Source: Phycisphaerae bacterium
GTDB lineage: Bacteria > Planctomycetota > Phycisphaerae > Sedimentisphaerales > SG8-4
Length of the DNA: 6,650 bases
Reading direction: 5' to 3'
NCBI GenBank assembly: GCA_030614945.1
Contig: JAUXAH010000102.1
Span: forward strand, 1-6,650
The notes under the pieces were generated by a model. That model did not search any database and was not told the origin of the DNA. It worked only from the letters and a program-made list of their open reading frames with translations. This document shows positions 4,093 through 6,650 of this stretch, piece by piece. The position numbers were made by a program, and so were the translations under genes. Position 1 is the first letter of the stretch. Each line of letters opens with the position of its first letter.

Positions 4093-5105
4093 GGTGGGTT
4101 CCTTTCAGGTTTGTAGATTTCGTCCAAGTCGAGGTTTTCCCAAAAACTTAGACCGAGTTCGCGGTCCAGGTAATCGTTCATCGTGTAGGAGATGCCCTCT
4201 GGCAGTGGCGTTTTGTTTCGCCATGCAGATAGGATCGCTCTACAGTTTGGACTCGTTTCGTGGTTCTCGAGGATGGCGAACCAATTACCGATGTTCGTCC
4301 ATTTACTCTTGTCGGTTTGACGTGCAGGACGGAGGGATACTGCTCGCCCAGTGCCCCACGTCCCACAGATTCGCCTGCCCTGCATTGCATCAACAAGCTC
4401 GCAAGCATCAGGCAGGTCGAGGCTACTTAGCGTCCCTGGACTGGACGAATAGCGTGCGACGTCATTTGCGGCTTTCTGTGGATCATGAACCGGTCGGATA
4501 TCAGTCACCATTGAGCCATAGGTAACATCCTGCCACATTTTGCTGAGTCGGCGACGGGGTAGGTAAAGGCCAGTGACAAGGCAGTGGAGATGGGGATGCC
4601 AGAGGTTGTCACTCTCTGACTTTTTGATTTGAAAAAACCAGATTCCGCCGGTGACACAACGCTTGAAGTCTTTGCGTCGGCGTAGCTTCTGAAAGTAGAG
4701 ATACAGGTGTTTCACCTGATGGTCGAGAGGTGCCTCAGTGTGCTTCAAAGTCAGCGTTATAAATTTCGGATGGGCTTGTGCTGCCGTCCACTCGCTGACT
4801 TCGTGCGTGATATAGTTGACGCGACTTTGGGCACACACCGGACACCATCGCAGTCGGCATGAGTTGGAAGCAACACGCACTTCACCGGTTTCGGTGTGTC
4901 GACAAAACCATGCACGCGAGCGGCACCATCGCAAGTCCTCTGCTCGAGAATGGTCTTTAGCCCTGTCCAGCCGCTCATACGTCGTCTCAGCAGCCAGGAA
5001 TTTGGAGCGGCACGAATGCCGTAATGATTCGCCGTAGGTGGGTATGGAGGACTTTTGCCCAGTTGTTTCTTTGGTATGAACTATAGAAGACACTCCGACC
5101 GGCAT
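4089..5105 (-). CDS. HUH-endonuclease replication initiator (rolling-circle Rep, pUB110/pC194 Rep_1-like)
   Basis: This 338-aa protein has the hallmarks of a rolling-circle replication initiator, which nicks one strand at the double-strand origin through a tyrosine and re-ligates after a round of synthesis. In order it shows a cysteine cluster (C61, C68, then C83-x4-C88-x2-C91) that probably binds zinc; motif 1, FITLTLKHTE, at about 115-124; the metal-binding HUH motif in HPHLH (H170, H172, H174) followed by CLVTG; and motif 3, KAANDVARYSS, with candidate catalytic Y219. A segment at 236-254 (ELVDAMQGRRICGTWG) resembles the region after motif 3 in plasmid Reps. No helicase domain follows, so a host helicase would be needed. 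The start is supported by AGGGAG 5 nt upstream and by conservation with the copy at 1-53. Its stop overlaps the next ATG as ATGA. A hairpin in the leader covers the Shine-Dalgarno, suggesting translational control. The family is clear; the exact subfamily and nick site are not. Confidence 0.9.
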   Translation of the reverse strand: MPVGVSSIVHTKETTGQKSSIPTYGESLRHSCRSKFLAAETTYERLDRAKDHSRAEDLRWCRSRAWFCRHTETGEVRVASNSCRLRWCPVCAQSRVNYITHEVSEWTAAQAHPKFITLTLKHTEAPLDHQVKHLYLYFQKLRRRKDFKRCVTGGIWFFQIKKSESDNLWHPHLHCLVTGLYLPRRRLSKMWQDVTYGSMVTDIRPVHDPQKAANDVARYSSSPGTLSSLDLPDACELVDAMQGRRICGTWGTGRAVSLRPARQTDKSKWTNIGNWFAILENHETSPNCRAILSAWRNKTPLPEGISYTMNDYLDRELGLSFWENLDLDEIYKPERNPP

Positions 5106-5112
5106 TCGTGCT

Positions 5113-5158
5113 CCCTGGGATGAGTTTTTCGCATAGCCTGGTAAGCAGAATCCCAGGG
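5113..5158 (-). promoter_or_regulatory. Rep leader hairpin covering the ribosome site (right copy)
   Basis: CCCTGGGAT (5113-5121) pairs with ATCCCAGGG (5150-5158), 9 bp. It covers AGGG of the Rep Shine-Dalgarno AGGGAG (5116-5111), which lies 5 nt before the ATG. Relative to the left copy both arms carry one extra base, keeping perfect pairing. This suggests translational control of Rep, for example by an antisense RNA or protein; no such factor is identified. Confidence 0.65.
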
Positions 5159-5200
5159 GTGAGCTGACAGTGCGAGGGGGAAGTGCTCCATCAGCTCACC
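5158..5200. other. Second Rep-leader hairpin with a compensatory base change (right copy)
   Basis: GGTGAGCTG (5158-5166) pairs with CAGCTCACC (5192-5200), extended to 10 bp by A5167-T5191. It is the counterpart of the hairpin at 105-148. Confidence 0.65.
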
Positions 5201-5302
5201 GGCCTGCTCACCAGTATCGACGCGCTCGGGTTGCTCTCCAGCAGTGCCCTATCCTCGTCGATAGTTACAGACATACCACATATCGGGGGTTCTTGAAGCT
5301 GC

Positions 5303-5456
5303 AAAACACTATTTTTTGCGATTGGACATTTAGTTTATGGGACTCGGAGATAGGGACATGCCCTCACAGGCTTAGAATGAGGTTGCTGTCAAGCCATCAA
5401 CACGGGGATAACCAGGGGTGCTGTGGATTCCTACGTATGGATTCCTGCTCACTGTG
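5303..5456. repeat. Conserved non-coding block A (right copy)
   Basis: This is the counterpart of 251-404, gap-free over 154 nt with about four differences. It lies about 200 nt upstream of the full-length Rep gene. Confidence 0.75.
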
Positions 5457-5478
5457 GAGCTTTAACAAGGTTTTCCCC

Positions 5479-5509
5479 GCGTCGCTGGTCAGCAGACTAC
5501 CAGCGACGC
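5479..5509. other. CAGCAG-loop hairpin (right copy)
   Basis: GCGTCGCTGGT (5479-5489) pairs with ACCAGCGACGC (5499-5509), an 11-bp perfect stem with loop CAGCAGACT. Compared with 461-487, two base pairs have changed on both sides (A461-T487 to G5481-C5507, and C466-G482 to T5486-A5502) while the first eight loop bases are unchanged. Confidence 0.7.
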
Positions 5510-5519
5510 TGTGAGGGCC

Positions 5520-5830
5520 GGACCGGAAGCCGCATGAGCATTCTAATCCGGCCTGCAAGGCCGTCACTGCAATTGCCCGCGGCGAACCGGAGCACTGATT
5601 CGTTGTCTGGGGAAATTGGGCCCCCACGAATCAGATGCGTTCCGGCCCGACTAAGAAAAATCCCCTGTGCAAACGGAGACCTGCCAAAGGCGGTCGGAGT
5701 TTGCACGTTCAACTATCCCGATGTCCCGACCGACTCAGCCCGAATGAGGACGGCCGCGATAAGGACGAATGAGGGCGATTGCGAGCAGGATGCGAGCGGA
5801 GGTCGGGACCAGGGTAAATTAAAACCAGCG
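5520..5830. other. Variable non-coding segment with strong hairpins (right unit)
   Basis: No gene is supported. Stems seen are GGCCGGA/TCCGGCC (starting at 5515 and ending at about 5557), CTGATTCGT/ACGAATCAG (5595-5603 and 5626-5634), and GTGCAAAC/GTTTGCAC (5667-5674 and 5699-5706). The last has an inner GACC/GGTC stem and a symmetric GGA/GGA internal loop. The segment occupies the same place as 490-940 in the left unit but shares no obvious sequence with it. Confidence 0.45.
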
Positions 5831-6110
5831 AGCTAACGAGGCGAAGCCGAGGACGAGCGGTAAGAAGCGTAGTGGCGGAGGCACCCGCAGCCCTCGACCA
5901 GAGCGACGACGACGCAAACCGAGGTTGAAAAAACCAACTGCCAGAGTCGTAAGGAACGCCACGAATGGGAAGGACGTCCGGCCGCGAAGCGGCGGCGGAG
6001 CGCCGACACGACGAGAGAAGGCGGCGAGCCGCCGAACGAGGAGTTGTACCGACCGCAGCGAGAGAGGCACGGATGCCGAACGAGCAAGGGCGGCCTAAAA
6101 AAAGTTAGAA
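5831..6110. other. GC-rich run of mini-hairpins with purine loops (right unit)
   Basis: Short perfect hairpins with GAA, GAG or GA loops recur: GGC-GAA-GCC (5840-5848), GCCGC-GAA-GCGGC (5981-5993), GGCG-GAG-CGCC (5994-6004), and GGCGGC-GA-GCCGCC (6020-6033). Two contain GCGAAGC, known biophysically as an unusually stable DNA mini-hairpin. Reading frames here are low-complexity arginine, proline and leucine strings without ribosome sites. Nothing similar lies in the left unit at this position. Confidence 0.5.
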
Positions 6111-6143
6111 TGATTAGACGTGTTCGATGTCACTATGTCCTTG

Positions 6144-6275
6144 CGAACGTATTTTCATGTCACGTGGTTGTACTTACGAACGTATTTTTATATCACGCGG
6201 TCGTATTCTCGGACGTATTTTCATGTCACGTGGTTGTACTTACGGACGTACTTGATTTTATACGGATTGTACCTA
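6144..6275. repeat. 33-bp direct repeats (iteron-like), four units
   Basis: Three consecutive 33-nt units begin at 6144, 6177 and 6210 with CG[AG]ACGTATTTT, and a fourth degenerate unit (6243-6275) runs into conserved block B. The first and third are almost identical; the second differs at several positions. Each contains a TCACGTGG or TCACGCGG core and ends TACTTA or similar. Tandem repeats next to a conserved AT-rich block are typical of Rep-binding iterons, which is the likeliest role. Because 33 is a multiple of three, they also encode an 11-residue repeat in an open plus-strand frame, but without a ribosome site. Confidence 0.65.
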
Positions 6276-6363
6276 CACACGCTCTGCACTTTTTCGCTTA
6301 TTTTGTCGCACGTTTTCGCTTTTATTTTCGCACACACTTTCTATATTATCGGGTTTTTCACCT
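6248..6363. repeat. Conserved non-coding block B, pyrimidine-rich (right copy)
   Basis: This is the counterpart of 1339-1454 with three differences in 116 nt. It directly follows an array of 33-bp direct repeats. The block begins GTACTTGATTTT in both copies; CTTGAT resembles the CTTG^ATA nick core of pC194/pUB110-type origins, which is suggestive only. Confidence 0.7.
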
Positions 6364-6562
6364 GGTTATTTTCGGGAGGTTCCCGTGGCTTCGCGAGAAT
6401 GGGCCGCGGACGAGCTCGTCGGAGTGAAGACGCGGGCTATGGAATTGCGGATACAGTGACACCACTATGAATTACCTGATTTGGAGGGATTTTGGGCAGA
6501 CCACCCCTGGGGGGATTCGCAGGACGCTCCAGGACGAGCTCAATTTACCTGGTCGGCACTGT

Positions 6563-6611
6563 AGGTACCCAGATTCGTCTGTGGGTCAACGGGTCTCTCG
6601 ACCGGGTACCT
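6563..6611. other. Three-way junction after the 42-aa gene (right copy)
   Basis: AGGTACC (6563-6569) pairs with GGTACCT (6605-6611). It encloses CAGA-TTCG-TCTG (6570-6581) and GGTC-TCTC-GACC (6592-6603). The architecture matches 1710-1756 although both inner hairpins differ in sequence. Confidence 0.6.
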
Positions 6612-6629
6612 CTCGGCTTCGCAGTGTGG

Positions 6630-6650
6630 CTACCCGATTTTGATGCCGTT
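6630..6650 (-). CDS. C-terminus of the homologous small helix protein in the next unit
   Basis: The reverse strand from the right edge reads NGIKIG followed by TAG at 6632-6630. This matches the NNIKVE end of the 42-aa gene, and the following DNA is also conserved (CACTGCGAAGC and the GGTACC three-way junction). The rest of the gene lies beyond the window. It shows that the minus-strand gene block probably resumes in the next unit. Confidence 0.6.
   Translation of the reverse strand, partial: NGIKIG

Larger units (their letters stand above)
54..5105 (-). mobile_element. Complete unit of a tandem array of ~5.05 kb Rep-encoding elements
   Basis: The unit runs from just outside one Rep start codon (position 53) to the next Rep start codon (5105), a period of 5052 bp. 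It contains one HUH Rep gene, six further minus-strand genes and about 1.7 kb of structured non-coding DNA. Parts of the same layout recur to the right in the same order: Rep leader, 154-nt conserved block, variable hairpin segment, 116-nt conserved block, three-way junction, and the end of a 42-aa gene. The copies differ at many positions and in spacer length (1722 against 1524 bp between Rep start and the small-gene stop), so they are diverged relatives. Tandem arrays of this kind are known for rolling-circle elements such as CTX/RS1, although nothing here is homologous to those. The exact unit ends are arbitrary because no integrase, target duplication or att site is visible. The array could be chromosomal or part of a multimeric circle. 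Confidence 0.7.

Noticed and set aside
3956..4525. Plus-strand 189-codon frame
   Set aside because: It is a shadow of the Rep gene and the coupled 74-aa gene on the opposite strand, with no motif of its own.
5819..6087. Overlapping minus-strand frames rich in arginine, leucine and proline
   Set aside because: They are low-complexity translations of GC-rich mini-hairpins with no ribosome site or counterpart.
6144..6275. CRISPR array
   Set aside because: The 33-bp repeats are directly adjacent with no unique spacers, and no cas genes are present.
6120..6470. Plus-strand frame with repeated RTYFHVTWLYL peptide
   Set aside because: The peptide repeat is explained by 33-bp DNA repeats. There is no ribosome site and no matching protein in the left unit.
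6470..6646. Plus-strand frame starting MNYLIWRDFGQTTPGG
   Set aside because: It has no ribosome site, crosses the conserved three-way junction and runs antisense to the small gene.
1..6650. Inovirus or microvirus genome
   Set aside because: There is no Zot-type ATPase, no large capsid protein and no pilot protein. Only the HUH Rep and small proteins are reminiscent of them.

Overview
The window looks bacterial: Shine-Dalgarno sequences precede most genes and genes overlap by a few bases. The host cannot be named from the sequence. It appears to lie inside a head-to-tail array of small, diverged mobile elements of about 5.05 kb. One complete element runs from about 54 to 5105. It is preceded by the first 17 codons of the neighbouring element's Rep gene (1-53) and followed by about 1.5 kb of a third copy (5106-6650). 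Alternatively the whole sequence could be a circular two-unit molecule. The copies are clearly non-identical, so this is not a simple circular-assembly artefact.

In the complete element all recognisable genes are on the minus strand, read right to left. They are: an HUH (rolling-circle) Rep protein (5105-4089); a 74-aa helical protein translationally coupled to it (4092-3868); a cysteine-rich beta protein of about 188 aa (3893-3327); a 59-aa CCHC zinc-finger protein (3241-3062); a strong candidate promoter with an overlapping operator-like inverted repeat (about 3009-2981); a 232-aa protein of phage-associated type (2917-2219); an Ig-like protein of about 104 aa (2229-1915); and a 42-aa single-helix protein (1904-1776). 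The 42-aa gene is conserved at the edge of the next copy (6650-6630). There is no recognisable Zot-type ATPase, large capsid protein, integrase or helicase. The element therefore resembles a rolling-circle plasmid or satellite carrying a few virion-like genes rather than a known phage type.

The other third of each unit (54-1775 and 5106-6629) has no convincing gene but is very rich in secondary structure. Two blocks are about 97% identical between units: 251-404 with 5303-5456, and 1339-1454 with 6248-6363. Between them lie segments that are unrelated in sequence but equally full of perfect inverted repeats. Several hairpins keep their pairing through compensatory changes between copies: the Rep ribosome-site hairpin, its neighbour, the CAGCAG-loop hairpin, and a three-way junction after the 42-aa gene. 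In the left unit, five long stems nest without crossing between 490 and 780. Selection therefore appears to act on folding, either of a large structured RNA or of single-stranded DNA made during rolling-circle replication. The 33-bp direct repeats beside the second conserved block are origin-like.

A plausible reading is that Rep nicks and replicates the element, the small coupled and zinc-finger proteins assist or regulate, the 232/104/42-aa cassette is expressed from its own regulated promoter, and the folded region carries origin, control and possibly packaging signals. The tandem arrangement and the covarying structures are seen directly. The roles are inferred.
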